The translations under genes and the position numbers were made by a program. The notes under the pieces are model-generated. The model was not told the origin of the DNA, ran no database searches, and saw only the letters and a list, made by a program, of their open reading frames with translations. Below, in pieces: positions 1-8,289 of a DNA stretch of 64,000 nucleotides (position 1 is the first letter of the stretch; each line of letters opens with the position of its first letter). Location of the stretch: contig NZ_LNFY01000011.1 in assembly GCF_011057685.1 (NCBI RefSeq), positions 186,001 through 250,000 on the forward strand, in the 5' to 3' direction. The stretch comes from Thermotoga sp. Ku-13t. Its GTDB lineage: Bacteria > Thermotogota > Thermotogae > Thermotogales > DSM-5069.

Positions 1-683
1 ACGGCGTTGCCCACGTGGATGTGCGTCACGAAAGGTGAAAGCAATCCGAGCGTGTAGAACGAATCTTCGAACACGAGTGGCTGGTGCGAAAGATCGATCG
101 TTAAACCGAAGTTGTCATGGAAAGCTCTGACCTTCGATGCTATCTCGAAGGCGATCGGTGCGGGACCTACGAGTGCGTTCTTCTCGATCGAGTAATCGAA
201 CACTTCGAGGTTCACAGCCAGCGTGTAGCCGTACTGCGCCGATCTTTCTTTCGCGTAGGTGCATATTTCACACAGAGAATCGATCAACCTTTCTTTGGCC
301 ATCTCGAGCCTGTCTCTTTCAGGCATCCTGCCACTCAGAAAAGCTATCGCTTTAGCGTTCGCCGTGTAGGCTTTGTCGATCGCCTTTTTGATTTCCTGTA
401 CGGCGACTTTTCTTTCTTCCTCGTCGAGAGAATTCAAATTCAATTTCTTAGAGAGAACGAGGGGCTGTGCCGCGATGAGCAGTTCTACTCTGGCAACCTC
501 ACACATCTTTCCGATCTTTTTCAAAGTATCTTCCTCAACGAGAGCACTCACCTCTATAGCCTGGAAAAACTCATCGACGAGCACCATGTTCACCGTTGAA
601 AGTATCTCTTCCTCGTTCTTCGCGTTAGGATAGGCCATGAAATGTATCAGCCCCATGTGGAACGTGTCGTGCCAGGGATACAT
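1..683 (-). CDS. Sugar phosphate isomerase/epimerase-like TIM-barrel protein (3' end cut by window edge)
   Basis: About 227 residues are visible; the gene runs off the left edge, so the C-terminus is missing. It begins at ATG 683 behind a perfect AAAGGAGGTG site. The protein belongs to the xylose-isomerase-like TIM-barrel (AP-endonuclease 2) superfamily. Candidate metal ligands are the Glu in NLEVFDY, the Asp and His in TIDLSHQP and the His pair in THIHVGN, placed as in sugar epimerases. It is the last visible gene of the operon that starts with the GntR regulator at 8289, and only 4 bases separate it from the aldolase gene. The substrate cannot be read from sequence; an aldose/ketose or hydroxypyruvate-type isomerisation would fit the neighbours. 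Confidence 0.8.
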   Translation of the reverse strand, partial: MYPWHDTFHMGLIHFMAYPNAKNEEEILSTVNMVLVDEFFQAIEVSALVEEDTLKKIGKMCEVARVELLIAAQPLVLSKKLNLNSLDEEERKVAVQEIKKAIDKAYTANAKAIAFLSGRMPERDRLEMAKERLIDSLCEICTYAKERSAQYGYTLAVNLEVFDYSIEKNALVGPAPIAFEIASKVRAFHDNFGLTIDLSHQPLVFEDSFYTLGLLSPFVTHIHVGNA

Positions 684-687
684 TCGT

Positions 688-1473
688 TCACCTCCTTTGA
701 ATCATCTGTTTCAGCGCGTCGACGATCCTTTTGCCATTATCGACGATCAGGTTGATATCGCTCGAACACATCAGAAGCTTCATGCCCTTTTCGATCCAGG
801 GCTGCAGAGCTTCCGGACTAGGAAGATGTATACCACACGGAACGTCCAGTTTCAAGCACTTTTCAACGAACTTTTCTATGTACTCCTGTACGAGTGGATG
901 TTTCGTATCGCCAGGCACACCAAGACTCTGAGAAAGATCGTTTGGCCCTATGAGGCACGCGTCGACCCCAGGAATGATGAGTTCCTCAAGATGATCTATG
1001 GCTTCCTTGCTTTCTATCTGCAGTATGATCAGCGTGTTCTCGTTCGCCCACCGAGTCACTTCCTCACCCTTGTGGGAAGCGAATCCTGTGGGGGTCCTCC
1101 TGAGCGCCATACCCCTTTCACCAAGAGGATAATACTTGGTCGCCCTGATTATCTGTTCGACTTCTTCGCGCGTTTGAACCTGTGGTATGAGCAAACCCTC
1201 CGCGCCACTGTCAAGAGGCCTTGAGAGGTTGTGATGGCCGTACCTGGTGGGCACCCTCACGATGGGAGTTATGCCCCCGGCCCTCGCGGCCCACACCATG
1301 TCCTGAACGGTTTCGAGACTGAATGGGGAATGTTCCGTGTCGATCACGAAGAAATCGAACCCCGCCGTCGCCAGCATCTGAGCTATTCCGGGAGTCCTTA
1401 TCTCGCTCACCATGATGCCTATCGCGTGTTTTCCTTCTTTCAATAGCTTTTTCGTTCTGTTCTCCCGAAGCAT
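688..1473 (-). CDS. HpcH/HpaI-family aldolase (2-keto-3-deoxy acid aldolase)
   Basis: Class II pyruvate aldolase of about 261 residues. Members cleave 4-hydroxy-2-oxo acids to pyruvate and an aldehyde using a divalent metal. Visible family motifs are VIDTEHSPF, the glycine/arginine loop RVPTRYGH, metal-binding Glu in LQIES and Asp in GPNDLS. I place the start at ATG 1473, because GAGGTG lies about 6 bases upstream; a GTG at 1482 in the same frame has no good ribosome site. The gene follows the DapA-like gene with a 10-base gap. Together with the upstream 2-hydroxyacid dehydrogenase it suggests cleavage of an oxidised hydroxyacid. The exact substrate is unknown. Confidence 0.88.
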   Translation of the reverse strand: MLRENRTKKLLKEGKHAIGIMVSEIRTPGIAQMLATAGFDFFVIDTEHSPFSLETVQDMVWAARAGGITPIVRVPTRYGHHNLSRPLDSGAEGLLIPQVQTREEVEQIIRATKYYPLGERGMALRRTPTGFASHKGEEVTRWANENTLIILQIESKEAIDHLEELIIPGVDACLIGPNDLSQSLGVPGDTKHPLVQEYIEKFVEKCLKLDVPCGIHLPSPEALQPWIEKGMKLLMCSSDINLIVDNGKRIVDALKQMIQRR

Positions 1474-1483
1474 CCTTTTCACC

Positions 1484-2374
1484 TCACAGGAGTTTCATGT
1501 TCTGAAGAACTTTCCTCAGCTCCGCTTTTTTCTCCTCGCTCAATGCCTTTATCGGTCCACGCGCTGGACCCGCCTCGATACCGATCATGTTCAACGCCTC
1601 CTTGATGACCACGGGGAACGTTCCAAGTTCGAAGGCGAGCCTCAGCGGTGTGAGTTCTTCCTGGGCACGCTTTGCATTCTCGAGATCTCCCTTCACAAAA
1701 TAATCGTATATGCTCGCAACCAGTCTCGGTGCGACGTTCGCTGTGGCCGCGATCGAACCGGTTCCGCCGTACAAAAGGGTTGCAAGTATGAGCGTGTCTC
1801 TGCCTGCGAGCACGTGGAAGTTCTTGCCTCTGGTCCTTCTTATGTAATCGCTGGTGTTGGTCAAATCGCCGCTGCTGTCCTTTATACCGACGATGTTGTC
1901 TATCTCCGCGAGCCTTTCCACCGTCCTTGGTTCAAGCTTCACACCGCCCGTTCTTCCAGGATTGTTGTACAGCAACACAGGAAGCTTCGTGGCCCTGGCG
2001 ATCTTCACATAGTGTTCGTACAGTTCTTCCTGAGATGGGCTGATGTAGTATGGCGTGATGATCGAAACCGCATCGACTCCGATCTTTTCTGCGGCATTGT
2101 TGAGTTCGATGACCTCACGCGTGGTTATGCCACCTGTACCCGCATAGACGGGGACTCGACCGTTCACTTCTTCCACAGCTATTTCCATGAGCCTGATCTT
2201 TTCTTCTTTCGTCAGTGCATAGAATTCTCCTTGGCTTCCTATGATGAAAACCCCGTGGACGCCGTTGTCAACAAGGTAGTTCAAAAGCCTTCTGAACGCC
2301 GATTCGTTGATGCTCTCGTCTTTGTTCATCGGTGTAACGACTGCCGGAATGACTCCTTTCGGAACGAACGACAT
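1484..2374 (-). CDS. DapA-family lyase (dihydrodipicolinate synthase / N-acetylneuraminate lyase superfamily)
   Basis: A 296-residue class I aldolase. The Schiff-base lysine sits in VGIKDSSGD and the catalytic tyrosine in LLYNNPGRTGG. The substrate loop reads IGSQGEFYAL where biosynthetic DapA usually has a Thr-Thr pair (GTTGE). That change, and the catabolic setting, argue for a 2-keto-3-deoxy-acid lyase rather than lysine synthesis. The start ATG has GGAGGG about 9 bases upstream. It sits between the dehydrogenase and HpcH genes in the TctACB/LarA operon. Having two unrelated pyruvate-type aldolases side by side is unusual and suggests either two substrates or one dehydrating and one cleaving step. 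Confidence 0.87.
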   Translation of the reverse strand: MSFVPKGVIPAVVTPMNKDESINESAFRRLLNYLVDNGVHGVFIIGSQGEFYALTKEEKIRLMEIAVEEVNGRVPVYAGTGGITTREVIELNNAAEKIGVDAVSIITPYYISPSQEELYEHYVKIARATKLPVLLYNNPGRTGGVKLEPRTVERLAEIDNIVGIKDSSGDLTNTSDYIRRTRGKNFHVLAGRDTLILATLLYGGTGSIAATANVAPRLVASIYDYFVKGDLENAKRAQEELTPLRLAFELGTFPVVIKEALNMIGIEAGPARGPIKALSEEKKAELRKVLQNMKLL

Positions 2375-2389
2375 CTTTATATCCCTCCT

Positions 2390-3361
2390 TCATATCTTTC
2401 CGTACTTCTTTAACAGGTCCAGATTCACCGGAAAGCTCGGCCTTTTACCCGTCAGAACCTCTATCACACCCTGGGCGGCACCTTCGGCCATACGAATGAC
2501 ACATTCTTTCGTCAGCGCGGCGTTGTGTGAAGTGAGCAGGATCTTTTCGCATTTGAAGAAAGGATGATCGGGCTTTGGAGGCTCTTCAACGAACACGTCC
2601 GTGGCTGCCCCAGCGATCCATCCTTCCTCAATGGCCTTCAACACAGCGAGCTCGTCCCATATCGGGCCCCTCGCCATGTTGATGATGTAGGCTGTCGGTT
2701 TCATCAAACGCAGCTGTGCCTCACCTATCATGGCTTTCGTTTCTGGAGTCAGAGGAACATGAATCGTGACGAAATCAGATTCCTTCAGCAATCGCTCGAG
2801 TGAAACAAGCTCGACGCCGAGCTCGGACGCCCTGGCTGGGTCGATGTAAGGATCGAAAGCGAGAACCTTCATGGAGAAAGCCGCCTGGCATTTCTTCGCG
2901 ACGAGCGAACCTATCCTGCCGAGCCCGATTATTCCAAGAATCTTGCCATCAACGTCCATAGTCGAGAACAGGTCCCTTATTTTGAATTCTCCTTTTCGCG
3001 TGGCTGCATCCATCTCCTTGAGCTTCTTCGCCAGAGCGAGTATGAAAGCGACCGTTGCCTCGGCCACGGAGAGTGCGTTCGCGTTCGGCGTGTTGACGAC
3101 GTAAATTCCGTGTCTGGAAGCTTCCTCAACATCGATGTTGTCCACTCCCACGCCGTGTCTCGCGATGACTTTGAGTTTCGGGGCGCTTCTTATGATCTCG
3201 GCCGTGAAAGGGGCTGTTCTAACGATGACCCCGTCGCAATCGGCGATCTCCCTCGCCACGACGGACGGTTCGGGACTCGACGCGTGAATCACCTCAAAAC
3301 CTGCGTTCAGGAGCATTTTCACACCGTTCTCGTGGATTGGCTGAACGATCATCACCTTCAT
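2390..3361 (-). CDS. D-isomer-specific 2-hydroxyacid dehydrogenase (SerA/GyaR-like)
   Basis: 323 residues. It would oxidise or reduce a 2-hydroxyacid/2-oxoacid pair with NAD(P)H in the cytoplasm. The N-terminal substrate domain is followed by a Rossmann motif, GIIGLGRIGS. The catalytic Arg is in NMARGPIWD, the Glu follows in the VFVEEPP region, and the His is in TSHNAALTKE (families usually have TPHxA). There is no C-terminal ACT domain, so it is probably not a regulated biosynthetic phosphoglycerate dehydrogenase. It lies 3 bases after the LarA-like gene, so a racemase would supply the stereoisomer that this enzyme accepts. The (S)-sulfolactate dehydrogenase SlcC belongs to this same family, which matters for the second look described under findings. 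Confidence 0.87.
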   Translation of the reverse strand: MKVMIVQPIHENGVKMLLNAGFEVIHASSPEPSVVAREIADCDGVIVRTAPFTAEIIRSAPKLKVIARHGVGVDNIDVEEASRHGIYVVNTPNANALSVAEATVAFILALAKKLKEMDAATRKGEFKIRDLFSTMDVDGKILGIIGLGRIGSLVAKKCQAAFSMKVLAFDPYIDPARASELGVELVSLERLLKESDFVTIHVPLTPETKAMIGEAQLRLMKPTAYIINMARGPIWDELAVLKAIEEGWIAGAATDVFVEEPPKPDHPFFKCEKILLTSHNAALTKECVIRMAEGAAQGVIEVLTGKRPSFPVNLDLLKKYGKI

Positions 3362-3364
3362 CCC

Positions 3365-4639
3365 TTATCCCTCCAGTACGGGTATCGTGTGCACGCCGTT
3401 CGGCATCACGAGGAACTTCGCGTTGGGGTTCTCATTCAAAATCTGATTCACAGCCTGCTGAAGCGTGGAAACCTTCGAAAGGAAAATCCTTCTCAAAACA
3501 TCGTCTTCTATCTCACAATCGCTCATAACGATCGAAGCGTGAGACAAAATCCTCGCAAGAACGTAAGATTTGTGTTCCCCGACGCCAAAGCCGTGTGTGA
3601 ATACGTGCTCTCTGAAACTGTCGAAATTGTTGAAACTGGACATGAACCTGTAGTAACTGTCGTCCCCAAGACCGTCTTCGCACCGTGCAGGTATGAGAAT
3701 GATCCCACCCTTTTTCACAACTGGCTTGGGACCAAGGACCACGGAGTTCGCAGCGCGCGTGGCTTGATACAGATTCACACTCTTTGGATAACCCGGGCAG
3801 GAGATCACGACGTCCGCAACCGCCGGCACCTTTACCTCTACGCACGATCTTGTGAATTTCACGGCGGTCTCGAAGGATTTTATGGGATGGCCCGAGAACG
3901 CTGCGACGAGCTGCTTTTCCTCGTTCAACACAAGGTTGACCGTGAAATCGATCCTCACCTTCTCGGCCATCTCGTTCAAAAACTCTCTGAAGATGTTGTT
4001 TTCTATGACACCGAGCCTGGTCCTCGGGTCTGACAGCACCCTCAAACTGTGCGTGGCACCTATGGTCTCCATCCCGGCAAGGCCAACGCAGATGGTCTTC
4101 ACACCACCACTATAACCGGCGAACAAATGTGGCTCGATCACACCGACGGTGATCTTCACATCCGCTTCCATCAGCCTTCTGTTGATCTTCATCGGAAAGC
4201 CCGCTGAACTTTCTCCGAGGTCGACCAGATCGTTTCGACAATCGTGGTTGTACACGGCGTATTCACTGACGATCCTTTTCCCGAGCTTTTGCTCGATCTC
4301 CTCACGGCTCATGGGTCTATGCGTACCGAGGGCGATCAAGAAGAAAACGTTCTCCTTTTTCACACCGGATCTGTGGAGCTCTTCCAGTAACAGTTCGCTC
4401 ACGATTTCATCCATGGCGTACCGCGTCATGTCCGTCACGACGATGGCGACCCTGCTTCGACTATCGACGATCTCGCTCAGCCTCGCCGAACCGATCGGAT
4501 TGAGCAGAGATCTCTTCAATTCGGCTGTAGGATCGACAACGGCACGGGGGAAACACGCCTGAGCAGTGGACGAAAGGTTTCGATTTGGTATTTCGATCTC
4601 GAGGTGTTTACCTTTGTCGTAAGCGAGCTTTATCGTCAT
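3365..4639 (-). CDS. LarA-family nickel-dependent 2-hydroxyacid racemase/epimerase
   Basis: 424 residues, the usual length for LarA (DUF2088). LarA racemises lactate through a nickel-pincer nucleotide bound covalently to a Lys. All the key residues align by spacing: His107 and His171 (catalytic pair), Lys181 ten residues after His171 (cofactor attachment) and His197 (nickel ligand), plus the D-x-T-R stretch at 70-73. The LarA family also includes malate, phenyllactate and 2-hydroxyglutarate racemases and a gluconate epimerase, so the substrate is open. Start ATG has GAGGTG about 6 bases upstream. The cofactor-making genes larB, larC and larE are not in this window. The transporter genes upstream suggest a carboxylated, possibly dianionic substrate. 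Confidence 0.85.
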   Translation of the reverse strand: MTIKLAYDKGKHLEIEIPNRNLSSTAQACFPRAVVDPTAELKRSLLNPIGSARLSEIVDSRSRVAIVVTDMTRYAMDEIVSELLLEELHRSGVKKENVFFLIALGTHRPMSREEIEQKLGKRIVSEYAVYNHDCRNDLVDLGESSAGFPMKINRRLMEADVKITVGVIEPHLFAGYSGGVKTICVGLAGMETIGATHSLRVLSDPRTRLGVIENNIFREFLNEMAEKVRIDFTVNLVLNEEKQLVAAFSGHPIKSFETAVKFTRSCVEVKVPAVADVVISCPGYPKSVNLYQATRAANSVVLGPKPVVKKGGIILIPARCEDGLGDDSYYRFMSSFNNFDSFREHVFTHGFGVGEHKSYVLARILSHASIVMSDCEIEDDVLRRIFLSKVSTLQQAVNQILNENPNAKFLVMPNGVHTIPVLEG

Positions 4640-4648
4640 TTTCTCACC

Positions 4649-5092
4649 TCAGGGAAGCACCAATCGAAGCAGTTTTTCAAAAACGTACCAGATCACGTAG
4701 CTCGTCGCAATAGAGAAGATCGCGGAATAAACGATCGTTTTAGTCTTGAACGGCCAGGATATGATCAAACAAGTGGCGAAAATGAATAGAATACTCGATA
4801 GCAAAAAGCCTGCAGGTTCCATCAAAAGGACGTAAGCTATGCAGCTGGCAAGGAACAGAACGATCCTGATTGGTTTCCTGAATTTGACCGGAGAGGATTT
4901 CTCTCTGCTGAGCAATGCTTGCACGATCAGCCCGGCCGAAAAGATCAGCAACAGGACCGCAGCCATCGTTGGGAAGAAGGCGTTGTCCAGAACGTCGAAC
5001 CTCAGTCTTCTTATCTTTTGACTCTCCGAGATCATCCACCCAGCGATCACAGCGAAGGCCAGACCAGAGTAGAAATCCTTGCCAAAGCGCAT
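4649..5092 (-). CDS. tctB: Tripartite tricarboxylate transporter, small membrane subunit TctB
   Basis: 147 residues with about four hydrophobic segments, the pattern of TctB/TctB-like subunits. It pairs with TctA in the membrane to move a carboxylate captured by TctC, driven by an ion gradient. A longer reading frame opens at 5143 but would put the strong hairpin 5111-5131 inside the protein; the ATG at 5092 behind GGGGGT is the better start and begins MRFGKDFYSG. The order TctA-TctC-TctB puts this subunit last. Typical for the family, the sequence is poorly conserved, so the call rests mainly on topology and neighbours. Confidence 0.75.
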   Translation of the reverse strand: MRFGKDFYSGLAFAVIAGWMISESQKIRRLRFDVLDNAFFPTMAAVLLLIFSAGLIVQALLSREKSSPVKFRKPIRIVLFLASCIAYVLLMEPAGFLLSSILFIFATCLIISWPFKTKTIVYSAIFSIATSYVIWYVFEKLLRLVLP

Positions 5093-5110
5093 CTCGATTA
5101 CCCCCACAAA

Positions 5111-5131
5111 GCTGGGGGCCGAGCCCCCAGC
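5111..5131 (-). promoter_or_regulatory. Intercistronic hairpin after the TctC gene
   Basis: A perfect 9-bp stem, GCTGGGGGC, pairs across a 3-base loop, between the stop codon of the binding-protein gene (5140) and the start of tctB (5092). No U-run follows, so it is probably not a full terminator. Such elements after binding-protein genes usually shield the upstream message from 3' exonucleases or lower downstream expression. Similar hairpins follow the other three binding-protein genes in this window. Confidence 0.75.
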
Positions 5132-5139
5132 AAATGATC

Positions 5140-6087
5140 TCACTTCTTCAGGCCAGCAGCCCTCGCAAACCGATCGAACCTTTCATCTTCCCACTTTAAG
5201 AAGTTCAACATTTCCTCGCCGTCCATGTACATCGGAATAGCGAAAGCCTTCTCCGCCAGTTCATCCGCGCACTCTTTGAGCTGGAGAACCTGTTTGATCG
5301 CGCTGGCGAAAGTTCTCACTATTTCCTCCGGTGTCCCTTTTGGCATGAAGAACATCTGGTCCTGGGTGAAGACGAGTTCTTCCAAGCCGAGCTCCTTGGC
5401 AGTCGGTACATCCGGCAAGAACGGATCTCTCTCGGGCGAGAGAACCGCGAGCGCCTTCAGTTCACCGGATTTGAGGAACGGTACCGCCGCAGAGAGCGCG
5501 ATCGGGCTGAGATCCATGTGGCCACCCATGATCTTCGTGATCCTGTCCATGTCTCCACCGGAACTCGCAGTCAGAATGAACCCATTGTTCGCAGCCATCT
5601 GCATCGGTATCACCTGGAAGTGGCTGGTCGCACCGATTTCAGCTCCGAGCCTGATCTTACCTGGGTTCTTCTTGGCATCCTCGATCGCATCCTTCAAATT
5701 CTTCCAGGGTGTATCTGGTCTCGTGACCACCACACGGTTTCCCCTGGTGGCGATGCATACGGGTGTGAAGTCGTAGTAGTTGAACTCGGCCGTTCCAACG
5801 TGAAAGTTAGAGAAGATGGATTGATGGTACCACAGAACCGTGTAACCATCCGGTTTGGCCTTGAGAACTTCCCTCGCACCTGTACTGCCTCCACCACCAG
5901 TGATGTTCACCACGGCGAAGTCCCAGCCGAACAACTGCTTGACGTACTTTGCGATGATCCTCACCTGCACGTCGCTCGCTCCGCCCGCGGCGTAAGGAAC
6001 AACCACTTTGATGGGACCAGTCGGATAGGCCGCGAAGCTGACGATCACAAAGAGCGTTAACAGCATCACGAAGAACCTCTTACCCAT
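5140..6087 (-). CDS. tctC: Tripartite tricarboxylate transporter substrate-binding protein TctC (Bug family)
   Basis: 315 residues. The N-terminus is a signal peptide (MGKRFFVMLLTLFVIVSFAAYP), so the mature protein works outside the membrane and delivers ligand to TctA/TctB. The start of the mature domain, PIKVVVPYAAGGASDV, is the classic Bug/TctC signature, followed by ITGGGGSTGAREV and KPDGYT. Family ligands are carboxylates held by main-chain atoms and waters, so the ligand cannot be guessed from residues. The start ATG has GAGGAGGT upstream. It lies between TctA and TctB, a common order. Sulfolactate importers of some bacteria (SlcHFG) are of this transporter class. Confidence 0.9.
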   Translation of the reverse strand: MGKRFFVMLLTLFVIVSFAAYPTGPIKVVVPYAAGGASDVQVRIIAKYVKQLFGWDFAVVNITGGGGSTGAREVLKAKPDGYTVLWYHQSIFSNFHVGTAEFNYYDFTPVCIATRGNRVVVTRPDTPWKNLKDAIEDAKKNPGKIRLGAEIGATSHFQVIPMQMAANNGFILTASSGGDMDRITKIMGGHMDLSPIALSAAVPFLKSGELKALAVLSPERDPFLPDVPTAKELGLEELVFTQDQMFFMPKGTPEEIVRTFASAIKQVLQLKECADELAEKAFAIPMYMDGEEMLNFLKWEDERFDRFARAAGLKK

Positions 6088-6099
6088 GCAAACACCTCC

Positions 6100-7605
6100 T
6101 CAACATTTTGAAGATTCACCCTTCTTGACGAGTACCCTTCCCAAAACGAACAGGAAGGCTGCGAGGATCAGCAGTGTGAGCGACAGGGGCCTTGTGAAAA
6201 TGGGTGCGAAGGATCCTGCACTCGCTGTTAAGCCCTGTCTCAGGTTGGATTCGGCTATGGGACCGAGTACGAAGGCGATTATGATTGGAAGCACTGGAAA
6301 ATCGAGCTTTTTGAGCACATAACCCACCACACCAAAGATCAACATCACCCAGATGTCGAAGATCCTGTTGTTCAGCCCGAAGGCTCCCACAGCCGCGCAC
6401 ACCGTGATCAACGGCAGTAGGTACTGCTTTGGGAAACTCAACGAGTAGATATAAAACTTCATGAGCAAAATGCCAAGCAGGAGCATAACTACGTTGCCCC
6501 AGAATTGCGCTGCATAGACACCGAAGACCAGATCGGGGTTGTATTTGAACATCAGTGGCCCTGGGTTTATTCCGTGAATCATGAAGCCCCCAAGCAGGAT
6601 AGCCGTGACCGCATCTCCAGGTATGCCCAGCGCGAGCAGTGGCACCATCGCACCACCGATTGAGGCGTTGTTCGAAACCTCGCTCGCGATGATTCCATTC
6701 GGTATACCGGTGCCGAACTTTTCAGGATGTTTAGAACTCGACCTTGCGAGTCCGTAGGAGATGATGTTCGAGGTTGCACCACCGATACCTGGAAAAACAC
6801 CGATAACGAAACCTACCGCGAAAGATCTCAACGCGTTCCCGATCTGTTTGAAGAGTATCTTCGCCGCTTGAAAGACTTCAGACAATTTCATGCCCCGTGA
6901 TTCTTCTGGAACGATACGCTCTGCTTCAGATTCGATATCAGCGATGATCTCAGGAATACAGAACAATCCAACCAACAGTGGTAGCAGGGCTATGCCACTT
7001 TGAAGCTCCGTGAATCTGAAGGTCAGTCTTGGAATGCTCGTGATCGGATCGGCACCAATACAACTCAGAATCAAACCCAGAGCGATGCCTATGAGATTCT
7101 TCAGAATGTTTCCACCGAGCATGCTGCTCACCGCAACGAAGGCCATCACGGCGAGTGAGAAGTACTCGAAAGGTCCAAATTTCAGTGCCGCCCGGGCGAT
7201 CATGGAGGCAAGCGATATCAGAAAAATCACACCGAGGATGCCACCGAAAAAGGAAGAAAACAATCCGAGCGCGAGGGCCAGACCCGATTTTCCTTGCTTG
7301 CTCATCGGATGAGCATCGAAACAGGTCGTGATCGAGGACGGGGTACCCGGCATGTTCAAAAGCGTGGCAGAAATGAAACCCCCAGACACTCCGCCTATGT
7401 AAATGCCGGTGAGCAGGACCAGACCAGAGATGGATTTCATGTTGAACGTGAACGGGATCGCCAGCGCCACACCCATGGTTGCGGTGAGCCCAGGGATCGC
7501 ACCGAAGATCATGCCCCACAGAACGCCGACGAACAGTAAAAGCAGATTGATCGGCTGAAAGATCTGCGAAAAACCCACGGTCACAGTTTGAACCAGAACT
7601 TCCAT
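6100..7605 (-). CDS. tctA: Tripartite tricarboxylate transporter, large membrane subunit TctA
   Basis: 501 residues with about 11-12 membrane segments, the expected size of TctA. Family-typical glycine/proline-rich stretches are visible: GAIPGLTATMGVALA near residue 40, GGFISATLLNMPGTPSS near 75, and a second repeat FPGIGGATSNIISYG in the C-terminal half. It forms the ion-coupled channel for the substrate captured by TctC. The gene begins 12 bases after the GntR regulator, with GAGGGGG about 8 bases before the ATG, so regulator and transporter are cotranscribed. The specific carboxylate is unknown. Confidence 0.93.
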   Translation of the reverse strand: MEVLVQTVTVGFSQIFQPINLLLLFVGVLWGMIFGAIPGLTATMGVALAIPFTFNMKSISGLVLLTGIYIGGVSGGFISATLLNMPGTPSSITTCFDAHPMSKQGKSGLALALGLFSSFFGGILGVIFLISLASMIARAALKFGPFEYFSLAVMAFVAVSSMLGGNILKNLIGIALGLILSCIGADPITSIPRLTFRFTELQSGIALLPLLVGLFCIPEIIADIESEAERIVPEESRGMKLSEVFQAAKILFKQIGNALRSFAVGFVIGVFPGIGGATSNIISYGLARSSSKHPEKFGTGIPNGIIASEVSNNASIGGAMVPLLALGIPGDAVTAILLGGFMIHGINPGPLMFKYNPDLVFGVYAAQFWGNVVMLLLGILLMKFYIYSLSFPKQYLLPLITVCAAVGAFGLNNRIFDIWVMLIFGVVGYVLKKLDFPVLPIIIAFVLGPIAESNLRQGLTASAGSFAPIFTRPLSLTLLILAAFLFVLGRVLVKKGESSKC

Positions 7606-7617
7606 GCTCTGACCCCC

Positions 7618-8289
7618 TCACGCGCGGGCGTGTTTCATGATCGAGGAATAGTAAGTCTCGATCACGGACGAGAGCGTGCGACGCAGATGTTTTCTCAACA
7701 AATCTTCCGCCTCAGTCTCGTCACCTTTTAGAACAGCTTCGATGATCTGGATGTGTTCGTCTCTGGATTTCTTCTCTATGTCCACAGACCTCTTGGTGAT
7801 GTTTCGCGTCATGTTGGTGAGCAGCCTGAGTTTTTCGTAGAACTTCTTCAAGATCCTGTTACCGCTGTACTCTATGAGCAGATCGTGAAGCTGTCTTCCG
7901 AGCGCAACACCCTCAGCTGGATCGCTGTCGATATCGACGAGCTCGAGCTCCTGTTTGAGCTTCTGGAGTTTCTGGATCAGTTCCTCATTCCGGTTTCTGC
8001 AGGCCAGACGCGCCGCGGCGCCCTCGATCGCCTCCCTTGCTGTGTATATCTCCACGAAGTCTTCGAGTGTGAGCTTTCGAACGGTGTAGCCTTTTTTGCC
8101 ATTCAGCTCTATCAGGCCGTCTTCCATGAGCATGCGCAGAACTTCCCTTATGGGAGTTCTGCTCACACCGTACACCTCGGTGAGTTTTCTCTCGACGATC
8201 CATTCGCCAGGTTTGATCTCTTCGTTGAGGATCTTCTCGCGAAGATCGAGATAGATCTTTTCTTTCAGATCGCCCAGATCTCTCCGCAC
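7618..8289 (-). CDS. GntR-family transcriptional regulator, FCD (FadR) subgroup
   Basis: 223 residues. An N-terminal winged helix-turn-helix (about 10-75; EVYGVSRTPIREVLRML and GLIELNGKKGYTV) is followed by an all-alpha FCD ligand domain from about 85, with His in the RQLHDLL and RDEHIQI positions that usually bind metal and a carboxylate. FCD regulators commonly sense hydroxyacids such as lactate, glycolate or gluconate. It is the first gene of the minus-strand operon and probably controls itself, the transporter and the hydroxyacid enzymes. GTG start with AAGGGG about 5 bases upstream. Candidate operators lie just upstream at 8304-8326. Confidence 0.9.
   Translation of the reverse strand: MRRDLGDLKEKIYLDLREKILNEEIKPGEWIVERKLTEVYGVSRTPIREVLRMLMEDGLIELNGKKGYTVRKLTLEDFVEIYTAREAIEGAAARLACRNRNEELIQKLQKLKQELELVDIDSDPAEGVALGRQLHDLLIEYSGNRILKKFYEKLRLLTNMTRNITKRSVDIEKKSRDEHIQIIEAVLKGDETEAEDLLRKHLRRTLSSVIETYYSSIMKHARA

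Noticed and set aside
1484-2374. Biosynthetic DapA (lysine pathway)
   Set aside because: The Thr-Thr loop is replaced and the gene sits in a catabolic transporter operon with no other lysine genes.
5093-5143. Longer TctB start at 5143
   Set aside because: The extra 17 residues are encoded by the intercistronic hairpin and lack family similarity; ATG 5092 has its own ribosome site.
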